16,204 bases of DNA, taken from Desulfovibrio sp. Dsv1 (GTDB taxonomy: Bacteria > Desulfobacterota > Desulfovibrionia > Desulfovibrionales > Desulfovibrionaceae). The notes beneath the pieces were generated by a model. That model did no database searches, was not told where the DNA came from, and worked only from the letters and a program-made list of their open reading frames with translations. The translations under genes and the position numbers were made by a program. The stretch covers positions 1 through 16,204 of the forward strand of contig APFI01000077.1 in NCBI GenBank assembly GCA_000403945.1, given 5' to 3'. Below, piece after piece: positions 1-6,878 of the stretch. The first letter of the stretch is position 1, and every line of letters starts with the position of its first letter.

Positions 1-2945
1 GGGCTGTTGTTGAAGCGGTTCACCTGGTCGAAGCGGTCCTTGCTGGCCCCGTCCAGATAGCAGAAGGGGACCTGTGAGAACTCCAGCCATTGCTTGATGA
101 TCTGAAGCATCTGCACGAACTGCGAGAAGACCAGCATCTTGTGCCCGCCCTCCACGATTTCCATGACCATGTCCTTGAAAGCGTCGAACTTGCCGGAAGG
201 CAGGTTGTTGGAAAAGCCGGGCAGATCCATCTTGAGCAGACGCGGGTGGCAGCAGATCTGGCGCAGTTTGAGCAGGGCATCCAGAATGGACATCTGGCTT
301 TTGGCTAGGCCTTTCTGGTCCACGTCGGCCAGCACCTGGGCGCGTAGCTTGCGGGCCAGGGCAGCGTACAGCTCGGCTTGGGCTTCTTCCAGGGCGCAGC
401 AGGTGACGCTTTCCACCTTGGGCGGCAGATCCCTGGCCACTTCGGCCTTGGTGCGGCGCAGGATGAAGGGTCGCACGCGGGTGCGCAGATATTCCAAGGT
501 TTCGGCGTCGCCGTCCTTGATGAGTTTAACGATGCCGCGCTGGAAGGCGTGCTGCGAGCCCAGAAAGCCGGGCATCAGGAATTCGAACAGGGACCAGAGC
601 TCGAAGAGATTGTTTTCAATGGGCGTGCCCGAGAGGCAGAGACGCATGCGTGCGTTGATCCGGCGCACGGCGCGGGCCGTGATGGTGTTGGGATTCTTGA
701 TGTTCTGGGCTTCGTCCAGAATCACAGTGTTGAACTCGTATTTCTCCATCTCCTCCAAGTCGCGCCGCAAGAGCGCGTAAGTGGTGATGATCAGGTCAGA
801 GCCCGCGATATGCTTGAACATGTCCTCGCGCCGCGTGCCGTAGATGGTCAGTTGTTTGAGGTCGGGCACAAATTTTTGCGCCTCGCGCTCCCAGTTGGGC
901 AGCACCGAAGTGGGCACCACGATGAGGTTGGGGCCGCCATAGTGGTTTTCCACCATATACTGGATGAATGCCAGGGTCTGCACGGTCTTGCCCAGACCCA
1001 TTTCGTCGGCCAGGATGCCGCCAAAGCCGTATTCCGAGAGAAAATTCAGGTAGGAAAGGCCTTGCGTCTGGTAGGCGCGCAGGTTGGCGTTAAGGCCCTT
1101 GGGCGGCGCAATGGGCCGCACCTCACGGAAGGAGCGAATTTTTTCGCGCAGATTGTTCCAGAAAGAATCCGTGGCCGCGCCGGGCAGGTCTTCCAGCAAG
1201 CTGTCCAGAACCGGGGCCTCGAACTGCTTGAATTTTTGCTGCGGGGGCTTGCTGGGATCCAGACCCAGGGCCGTGAGTTTGTGCGAGAGCTTTTCCAGCC
1301 AGGTCTCGGGCAGGCTGGTGTAGGATCCGTCCTTGAGCTGCACGTAGCGCTTGCCGCGCGTCCAGGCCTTCCAGATCTTTTCCAGGGGCAGGGACTGCCC
1401 TTCGTAATCCACGCTGATGTCCAGGGAAAACCACTTTTCTTTTTCGTTGCTGGTCACCTGGGCCGTGATGGTGGACTTGGCCGTGCGCATCTTGTAGCGG
1501 GAGAGGGCACGCTCGCCGTATACCCGGTAGCTTTCCACCAGCTTGGGATAGGAGTCGAGCAGGAAAGCAATGGCCTCTTCCGGCTCCAGAAACCAGAGTT
1601 TGCTGGAGCGGGCCTGGAAGCCCATGCCGGCAAGCTCGTTCATAAGCTGGGTTTCCTCATCTTGATGGCGACGCACTAGGTAGGTCTGGCCCTCGTAGGA
1701 GTAGCTGCCGGTCTGGAAGTCCGGGTTCGGCCCGTTGAGCGTGAATTCGCCGTGTCTGGTTTCGTAGATGTTGTCGATTTCCAGGGTCAGCAGACTGCCT
1801 TCCTCATCCAGGAAGAGTTTGGGATTGTAGGTGGCGGGCTGGAAGACCGGTTCCATAAGCTTGAGGAATTCCTGCGGCTCATAGAGTTCCGAGGCGGGCA
1901 GACGCGTCCAGACGCGGTCCAGAAATTCCGAAATTTCCTCGTGCGGCACCACCGGGCGCTCGTAGATCAGGTTACGCACCAAGGAAGGGTAGAGGCCTGT
2001 CTGCACCGGATAGAAATTGTGCTGGTAGCAGACCCAGAGCGGCATCTGGCCGTGGAAGGTGATGGGCGCGTCCTCCAGGTTGGCATGGCCACCGGGCTGG
2101 ACGGAGGAATTGCCTGCGCGGATGGGCAGGGGGGGGCGGCCTTCGCGTTTCAGCAGCACCTCGAAGCTGAAGCCCGTGTCGTCCAGATTGGGCTTGAGCT
2201 TGAGGGCAAACGGAGTGGATTCGATCCGGCAGGGCTTGTCCGTGCCCATCCAGAGCAGGTAATATTCCTTGCGCACTGACCAGAAAAACCAAGAGGTCAG
2301 TCCGTCGGGAATCTCCACCCGGTGGCCGTAATAGTCGAGGTGCTGGCCGATCTGGCGAGCCACGTGCGGCAGTTGGGGCGAAAATTCGGACCAGTCCGGA
2401 TTCTTGATGATCTGCTCCAGCGTCACCTCGCTATGCACGCTGGACAGGCCGGACTTGTTCTGCCTGCCCCGGAAAAAGGAGACCAGCAGCCGCCCTTGTT
2501 CCGGCGCGAAGCGGAAGATCAGGTAATGGCGGCCTGGTTCGGGCTCCATGTCCGTGGAGAAGAAATTCCGAAAGCTCTGCTTCCAGTCCGTGGCGGGCGG
2601 TGGGGTTTCCTCCGGATCGCCCTGTTCCTTGCGCAGTTCTTCAATAAGACGCAGGGCCAAGGCCGCCACATGCCGGCAGATGCCGGAAAAGGCGTCCGAG
2701 CAGTTGCACTGGTGGCGCGTGCTGCGGTCCGTGATGGTGAAACTCAGGCTCGGCGTGTAGACCTGAAGGTCCTCCCCCTGGATCACGCCCTGCACGTCCC
2801 AGGTCTCGCCTTCCTGAATATTTATTTTTTGCACCCCGCCTTCGGACAGGATATAGTAGGCGGAGTCGCGGATATATTCCGGTACGCTGTCGTGCAAAAA
2901 GGCATGGCACATTTCCCGGACGACGCTTTGTTCTGATCGGCTCAT
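1..2945 (-). CDS. SWIM zinc-finger SNF2-family DEAD/DEAH helicase (3' end beyond window)
   Basis: This is a superfamily 2 DNA translocase of the bacterial SNF2 (HepA/RapA-like) type, expected to remodel protein-DNA or RNA polymerase complexes using ATP. Reading from the ATG at 2945 gives 981 codons open to the window edge. A SWIM zinc finger lies near the N-terminus (C80-x-C82, C90-x-H92). After a long linker region of about 500 residues comes the SNF2 ATPase: motif I DEMGLGKT with Lys653, motif II DEAQ at 744-747, motif III LSGTPIENN near 771, then FILRRTKAEVARDLPPK. The second RecA lobe begins (LVFSQFVQML) but the sequence ends before motifs V and VI, so roughly 100 residues are missing compared with typical family members. 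The start is supported by a GAGGG Shine-Dalgarno just upstream. An overlapping ATG at 2949 is in another frame. The gene is divergent from the solute-binding protein gene. Family assignment is secure; the biological target is unknown. Confidence 0.95.
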   Translation of the reverse strand, partial: MSRSEQSVVREMCHAFLHDSVPEYIRDSAYYILSEGGVQKINIQEGETWDVQGVIQGEDLQVYTPSLSFTITDRSTRHQCNCSDAFSGICRHVAALALRLIEELRKEQGDPEETPPPATDWKQSFRNFFSTDMEPEPGRHYLIFRFAPEQGRLLVSFFRGRQNKSGLSSVHSEVTLEQIIKNPDWSEFSPQLPHVARQIGQHLDYYGHRVEIPDGLTSWFFWSVRKEYYLLWMGTDKPCRIESTPFALKLKPNLDDTGFSFEVLLKREGRPPLPIRAGNSSVQPGGHANLEDAPITFHGQMPLWVCYQHNFYPVQTGLYPSLVRNLIYERPVVPHEEISEFLDRVWTRLPASELYEPQEFLKLMEPVFQPATYNPKLFLDEEGSLLTLEIDNIYETRHGEFTLNGPNPDFQTGSYSYEGQTYLVRRHQDEETQLMNELAGMGFQARSSKLWFLEPEEAIAFLLDSYPKLVESYRVYGERALSRYKMRTAKSTITAQVTSNEKEKWFSLDISVDYEGQSLPLEKIWKAWTRGKRYVQLKDGSYTSLPETWLEKLSHKLTALGLDPSKPPQQKFKQFEAPVLDSLLEDLPGAATDSFWNNLREKIRSFREVRPIAPPKGLNANLRAYQTQGLSYLNFLSEYGFGGILADEMGLGKTVQTLAFIQYMVENHYGGPNLIVVPTSVLPNWEREAQKFVPDLKQLTIYGTRREDMFKHIAGSDLIITTYALLRRDLEEMEKYEFNTVILDEAQNIKNPNTITARAVRRINARMRLCLSGTPIENNLFELWSLFEFLMPGFLGSQHAFQRGIVKLIKDGDAETLEYLRTRVRPFILRRTKAEVARDLPPKVESVTCCALEEAQAELYAALARKLRAQVLADVDQKGLAKSQMSILDALLKLRQICCHPRLLKMDLPGFSNNLPSGKFDAFKDMVMEIVEGGHKMLVFSQFVQMLQIIKQWLEFSQVPFCYLDGASKDRFDQVNRFNNS

Positions 2946-3009
2946 GCATCCCTCAAAATCACCCGCGCCAAGCAATCCCCCGGAATCGCTGGACTGCAGG
3001 GCGCTGTTC

Positions 3010-3023
3010 TGACATTAGTGTCA
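3010..3023. promoter_or_regulatory. 14-bp palindrome upstream of the binding-protein gene
   Basis: TGACA-TTAG-TGTCA is a perfect inverted repeat with 5-bp arms and a 4-bp spacer. It covers the GTG at 3018, the most upstream possible start of the binding protein, and lies 19 bp before the ATG at 3042. It may be an operator in the 72-bp region between two divergent genes, which would favour the downstream ATG as the true start. Arms this short could arise by chance. No regulator can be named. Confidence 0.3.
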
Positions 3024-3041
3024 TCTAGCACAGGTTACAGG

Positions 3042-4754
3042 ATGAAAGCAACCGCAAGCGCGCAAATTATGAAAAAAATATTCCTGATCTCCGTTGTCAT
3101 ATTTCCCCTCTGGCTGGCGGCTTTCTGTCTGCCGAAAGCCCGTCAGGCCTTCGCGGTGGCGGATGTTTCGCGGGACATGCCCGTGGAGGACGCGCCCCGC
3201 GCCGCCGAAAGCGAAACCCCGGCCGGGGAGAGCTACGGCGACCGCATTCTTTTCGGCAGCATCGGCGAGGCATCCAACCTGATTCCCTACCTGACCTCGG
3301 ATTCGGCCTCGCATGAGGTAGCCGACATGCTCTATGTAGCCCCGCTGCGCTACAACAAAGACTTGCAGCCCGAACCCTGGGCCGCCGAATCCTGGAGCAT
3401 GGAGGAGGGCGGGCGGCTGATGCGCTTCATCCTGCGCAAGGGCATCCTTTGGGAGGACGGGCGGGAACTCACGGCCGAGGATGTGGCCTTTACCTACAAA
3501 TTGATCATTGACCCGGCCACTGGCAGCCCTTATGCCGAGGATTTTTTACGGATCAAGGAACTGCGCGTGCTGGACCGCTACCGCTTTGAGGTACGCTACG
3601 AGCAGTTCTTCGCAAGGGCCGTGTCCTCCTGGATGAATCCCATCCTGCCCAAGCACATTCTGGAAGGGCAGAACATCCGCGAAACGCTTTTTGCCCGCAA
3701 GCCAGTGGGCGCGGGTCCCTATCGCCTGAAGTCCTGGGAGTCAGGCAGTCGCATCACGCTTACGGCATCACCTACCTATTTTGACGGCAAACCCCATATC
3801 AGCGAAGTAGTTTACAGGATTATTCCGGACGGCGCTACCATGTTCATGGAAACCCGCGCCGGGCGTCTGGACGTCATGGACCTGAGCCCGCTCCAGTATC
3901 TGCGGCAGACATCCGGCCCATTCTGGGAAGAACGCTTTCACAAATACCGCTATCTGGCTTCGGTCTATGTTTTTCTGGGCTTCAATCTGGAGCATCCCTT
4001 TTTTAAGGATGTCCGGGTGCGGCGGGCCGTTTCCATGGCCATCAACCGCGACGAGATCGTCAGGGGCGTGCTGTTGGGGCAGGGCGTACCGGCTTTCGGG
4101 CCGTTCAAACCCGGCTCTTGGGCCTATCACCCCACGCTCAAGCCCGTGGCCCGGGATGTGGCGGCGGCCCGCGCCCTGCTGGCCGAGGCCGGGTTCAGGG
4201 ATACGGACGGCGACGGCGTGCTGGACAAGGACGGCAGACCCCTAGCCTTTACCATCCTGACGAATCAGGGCAACGAGCAACGCATTCTCACGGCCATGGC
4301 GATCCAGTCCCAGCTCCAGGCCGTGGGCATCGACGTGCGCATCCGTACGGTGGAGTGGGCGGCCTTTATCCGTGAATTCGTCAACAAGGGCCGTTTTGAC
4401 GCCGTGATTCTGGGCTGGACCATCACCCAGGACCCGGACATCTTTCAGATTTGGCATTCCTCCCAGGCCCATGATGGCGGGCTGAATTTCACCCACTATA
4501 AAAATCTTGAGCTGGACCGTCTGCTGGAAGCGGCGCGCGCCACGCCGGATCAGGCCGCGCGTACGCGCCTGTATGCCAAGGTTCAGGAAATTTTGGCCGA
4601 TGACCAGCCCTACTGCTTTTTGTTCGTTCCTTACGCACTGCCCGTGGTGCAGCGCCGCTTCATGGGCATCCGGCCGACTCTGGCCGGGATCATGTATAAT
4701 TTCGATAAGTGGTGGGTGCCCAAGGCCTTGCAGCGTTATGCGGTGGTGGAGTAA
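3042..4754 (+). CDS. ABC transporter substrate-binding protein, family 5 (peptide/nickel type)
   Basis: This is a periplasmic solute-binding protein of the SBP_bac_5 (DppA/OppA/NikA) family, which captures peptides or similar ligands for an ABC importer. The frame is open from a GTG at 3018 (578 aa); ATGs at 3042 and 3069 are alternatives. I prefer 3042 because a palindrome straddles the GTG, but no candidate has a good Shine-Dalgarno. A Sec signal peptide is clear: KK, then a hydrophobic stretch (IFLISVVIFPLWLAAF), then a likely cleavage after ARQAFA. The Cys in LAAFC is preceded by Phe, a poor lipobox, so a lipoprotein is unlikely. Family hallmarks (numbered from the GTG) include ELTAEDVAFTYKLI, GAGPYRLKSW (231-240), RRAVSMAINRDEI and a C-terminal YNFDKWW. 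A DxDxDGxxDxDG stretch at 395-406 resembles a calcium loop often seen in this family. No permease or ATPase gene follows; the next genes are lrgAB 250 bp away, so this looks like an orphan binding protein. The ligand cannot be read from sequence. Confidence 0.93.
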   Translation: MKATASAQIMKKIFLISVVIFPLWLAAFCLPKARQAFAVADVSRDMPVEDAPRAAESETPAGESYGDRILFGSIGEASNLIPYLTSDSASHEVADMLYVAPLRYNKDLQPEPWAAESWSMEEGGRLMRFILRKGILWEDGRELTAEDVAFTYKLIIDPATGSPYAEDFLRIKELRVLDRYRFEVRYEQFFARAVSSWMNPILPKHILEGQNIRETLFARKPVGAGPYRLKSWESGSRITLTASPTYFDGKPHISEVVYRIIPDGATMFMETRAGRLDVMDLSPLQYLRQTSGPFWEERFHKYRYLASVYVFLGFNLEHPFFKDVRVRRAVSMAINRDEIVRGVLLGQGVPAFGPFKPGSWAYHPTLKPVARDVAAARALLAEAGFRDTDGDGVLDKDGRPLAFTILTNQGNEQRILTAMAIQSQLQAVGIDVRIRTVEWAAFIREFVNKGRFDAVILGWTITQDPDIFQIWHSSQAHDGGLNFTHYKNLELDRLLEAARATPDQAARTRLYAKVQEILADDQPYCFLFVPYALPVVQRRFMGIRPTLAGIMYNFDKWWVPKALQRYAVVE

Positions 4755-4925
4755 GGCGCTGCGCCTTCGCCTGGCCTCCGTGCCGGGCAGGAAGAGAGGG
4801 GAAAGGTGAGCTGGCCCCGGTTAATGTTCCGGCTGCGCCGATGACGTTCACGGGATGAGGAAGTAAAGGTGTCCGTCCCTGGATTGGCCGGAGATGGCTG
4901 GCCTTCAGGCCGGGATTGCGGTATA

Positions 4926-4958
4926 GTCCGTCCCGGACGTAGCGGATGTTTATAACAT
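4926..4958 (+). promoter_or_regulatory. Possible lrgAB promoter region with two small palindromes
   Basis: The 252-bp gap between the binding protein and the CidA/LrgA gene contains a good -10-like hexamer, TATAAC at 4951-4956, inside the palindrome ATGTT-TAT-AACAT (4946-4958). A second inverted repeat, GTCCG-TCC-CGGAC (4926-4938), sits where the -35 would be, and there is no recognisable -35 hexamer. The layout would suit an activator-dependent promoter, but this is inferred from spacing alone. An earlier TATAGT at 4922-4927 is an alternative -10. The rest of the gap shows only a weak hairpin at the stop codon of the preceding gene. Confidence 0.3.
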
Positions 4959-5006
4959 GTGGACTCGCCGGAACAATTTGGCTGTAATTTTTTATGAGAG
5001 TGCGGT

Positions 5007-5387
5007 ATGCGACAAACTTGGCGTTTGCTCTGGCAGACGGCTGTGCTCGCCACCATTGCTTGGCTGGCGGACTATGCGGTCAGAGTGCTGGAGATGCCCG
5101 TTCCCGGTAATGTTCTGGGTATCATGGTACTTTTCCTCCTGCTGAGCGCGGGCGTCGTCAAGGAACGCTGTATAAGCGAGGCCGCTTCCTTTCTCCTTAG
5201 GCATTTGGTCTTCTTTTTTATCCCCGTGGCTGTGGGCCTAATGAATTGGGGCGAGGTCTTTTATGACTATGGCTGGGTCCTGCTGGGGACCATTGTCGGC
5301 AGCACGGCCTTGCCCCTGCTGGTGACAGGCTGGCTGGCCGGAGTTCTGCGCCGCAAGCCGGAGAAGGAAAAAGCGCAATGTCCCTGA
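5007..5387 (+). CDS. CidA/LrgA family holin-like membrane protein
   Basis: This small inner-membrane protein (126 aa) belongs to the CidA/LrgA family. Members were first described as holin/antiholin-like modulators of murein hydrolase activity, and LrgAB-type pairs have also been linked to export or uptake of small organic acids. About four membrane segments are predicted, near residues 8-25, 34-50, 62-80 and 88-112. The family signature MPVPGNVLG is at 30-38, and the conserved FFFIPVAVGLM is at 69-79. The basic tail RRKPEKEK should face the cytoplasm. The length is normal for the family. The ATG at 5007 has only a weak GAGAG upstream. The 3' end overlaps the LrgB gene by 10 bp, indicating translational coupling and a joint complex. 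CidA and LrgA cannot be told apart by sequence alone, so no symbol is given. Confidence 0.92.
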   Translation: MRQTWRLLWQTAVLATIAWLADYAVRVLEMPVPGNVLGIMVLFLLLSAGVVKERCISEAASFLLRHLVFFFIPVAVGLMNWGEVFYDYGWVLLGTIVGSTALPLLVTGWLAGVLRRKPEKEKAQCP

Positions 5388-6076
5388 CGACGTCTCTGTG
5401 CGTGGCGGGCACGCTGATTGTTTATCAGTGCGTGCTCCGTCTGTATCTCCGCTACCGGCATCCGCTGATCAACGTCGTCGGCATCAGCGCGGCCGTGATA
5501 ATCGCCGTGCTGCTGCTCTGCGGTCTGCCCTATAGCACCTATGAGCCCGCCAAAAAACTGATGACCAGCCTGATCGGCGCGGCCACGATCAGCCTTGCGC
5601 TGCCCCTGTACCGTTACAGAAAACTGCTCTGGCGCAATGCCCCGGCCATTTTTGTCAGTGTGAGCGCGGGGGCCTTTGTGGCCATGTTTTCCGCCGGGCT
5701 CATGGCCCAGGCCGGGGGACTCCCGCGTCAGGTTGTCATGTCCATTCTTGCCAAGGGGGTTTCCATTCCTTTTGCGGTGGAAATTGCCGCCATTTATGAC
5801 GGCATTCCCTCCCTGGCTGCGGCTTTTGTGGTGGCCACAGGGACGTTGGGCTCCTTGCTGGGGGCTTGGGCGCTGACGCTGTCGCGCGTCGCTTCCCCTT
5901 TCGCGCGCGGGCTGACGCTGGGCACCATCTCCCATGCCCAGGGCACGGCGGCGGCCCTTCAGGAAAATGAAGAGGCCGGGGCCATGGCCGGTCTGGCCAT
6001 GATCTTGGCGGGCCTGCTCACCGCCGCTTTCGCGCCCCCTGTGGTCTGGCTGCTGGGAATGGTTCAGGGTGGTTAG
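5378..6076 (+). CDS. lrgB: LrgB family membrane protein
   Basis: This polytopic inner-membrane protein (232 aa, usual family length) partners the CidA/LrgA protein encoded directly upstream. Recognisable LrgB features are YEPAKKLMTSLIGAAT with LALPLYRYRKLL (about residues 55-84), the LAKGVSIPFAVEIA segment (about 124-137, the place of the family's PKSVTTPIA-type motif, here without its proline), and RGLTLGTISHAQGTAAA (177-193) followed by EEAGAMAGLAMIL. Most of the chain is hydrophobic with short loops. A good Shine-Dalgarno (GAGAAGGA at 5361-5368) lies about 9 nt before the ATG, inside the upstream gene, so the pair is a two-gene operon. The gene ends in TTAG, where its TAG shares bases with the TAA of the convergent coiled-coil gene. 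Function is inferred from the family: envelope or murein hydrolase homeostasis, or small-molecule transport. Confidence 0.93.
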   Translation: MSLTTSLCVAGTLIVYQCVLRLYLRYRHPLINVVGISAAVIIAVLLLCGLPYSTYEPAKKLMTSLIGAATISLALPLYRYRKLLWRNAPAIFVSVSAGAFVAMFSAGLMAQAGGLPRQVVMSILAKGVSIPFAVEIAAIYDGIPSLAAAFVVATGTLGSLLGAWALTLSRVASPFARGLTLGTISHAQGTAAALQENEEAGAMAGLAMILAGLLTAAFAPPVVWLLGMVQGG

Positions 6077-6676
6077 ACGTCGGTTTCCGGAGGCGTCCGC
6101 TTCGCGCCTTGTCTGGCCTGATTCTCCGCTTTTAGTGCTTGTAATTGACCCCGCAACTCGTCCATCTTTTTCTTGTTCGCCGAAGCCTGTTCCTCTTTGG
6201 CCACGTCAGGTATATCCGAGGCCAACACCTGTTCCGGTTGGCTTGTCAGATCCTTTAACTGCCGTTCAATACTGGAAATTTTTTTGTTGATTTTTTTGTC
6301 CCCTTTCTCAGACTGTCGGGATTCCGATATGGCCCCGGTTTGAGAGCTTTCTTCCGTTCCCGCGGCGTTCCTGCTGGGGAAAGTTATGCCGTTTCTGTGC
6401 ACGTAGGAACGAAATTGCTGAGACAGCTCTTGTCGGTTGTCCGCGCTGTCGGCTTTGGCATCAGCCTGGTCCTGCCGGTCCTTGAGCGGCCAGCCCCCGG
6501 CTGGCGGCATGCCGCTGGTAGAGCGCCTGTTTCGCCAGAGCCAGGGCCTCTTGAGAAAAGAGGGCCCGGTCTTCATTATCAGCTTCGGCATCGGCGAATG
6601 CATGCGCCGGGGTGGGGCGCGCGGATTTTGTGAAAAGACCGGTGGAAAGCGCGGTTGAGATGCTGATGGACAACAT
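6073..6676 (-). pseudogene. Coiled-coil protein gene with a single-base frameshift (possibly FlxA-like)
   Basis: The likely original start is the ATG at 6676, preceded by a strong GGAGG with 7-nt spacing. It reads MLSISISTALSTGLFTKSAR and continues through SQEALALAKQALYQRHAASRG before running into an early stop at 6461. The continuation (LKDRQDQADAKADS to the C-terminus) lies in the next frame. The interval is 604 nt, one more than a multiple of three. Removing one base from the five-C run at 6494-6498 joins the halves into about 200 aa. The second half holds two heptad-like coiled coils, around KKINKKISSIERQLKDL and KKKMDELRGQLQALKAENQ, separated by a charged linker. This organisation resembles FlxA-like proteins of flagellated bacteria, but I cannot confirm the family. 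There is no signal peptide. It converges on lrgB and shares stop-codon bases with it. It could be a true pseudogene, a phase-variable gene or a sequencing error. Confidence 0.65.
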
Positions 6677-6794
6677 TGCCCAGCCTCCACACGGCACAGA
6701 CGCCACTGCGTTATGACTGGAAATTTCTGTTGCCAGGCGTGGGGCACGCAAGAAAAATACCGGCAACTCCGAGGATCTGCCCCCCTTTCCGCCG

Positions 6795-6824
6795 TTGACA
6801 AGCCCGCGCTTGTCGGAACATAGT
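6795..6824 (+). promoter_or_regulatory. Sigma70-type promoter of rel with overlapping inverted repeat
   Basis: A perfect -35 hexamer TTGACA (6795-6800) is followed, after 18 bp, by CATAGT (6819-6824), a 4/6 match to the -10 consensus. Transcription would start near 6831 and give a leader of about 48 nt before the rel ATG. A perfect inverted repeat with 7-bp arms, GACAAGC-CCGC-GCTTGTC (6797-6814), covers the -35 and most of the spacer. This is the position of a repressor operator. The promoter call is moderately supported by sequence match and placement; the operator idea is inference. Confidence 0.5.
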
Positions 6825-6878
6825 CAAAAGAAAGCTTCTTATTGTACATTTTTTCATACTTTCGGCAGGGCTGACCCC

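Noticed and set aside
378..1679. Long plus-strand open frame of 433 codons
   Set aside because: It is antisense to the SNF2 helicase, whose frame carries all the motifs. Its His/Gly/Val/Phe-rich composition is typical of a GC-rich shadow frame.
4753..4767. Small hairpin AAGGCG-CTG-CGCCTT at the stop of the binding-protein gene
   Set aside because: The stem is only 6 bp and no T tract follows, so a rho-independent terminator is not supported.
6503..6849. N-terminal half of the 258-codon frame over the coiled-coil gene
   Set aside because: Its Pro/Arg/Trp-rich sequence is unlike the second half. The ATG at 6676 in the neighbouring frame has a strong Shine-Dalgarno and a sensible sequence.
6795..6878. 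N-terminal extension of Rel from a TTG
   Set aside because: The TTG is part of the -35 hexamer, the extension is not RSH-like, and the ATG at 6879 gives the normal family start.
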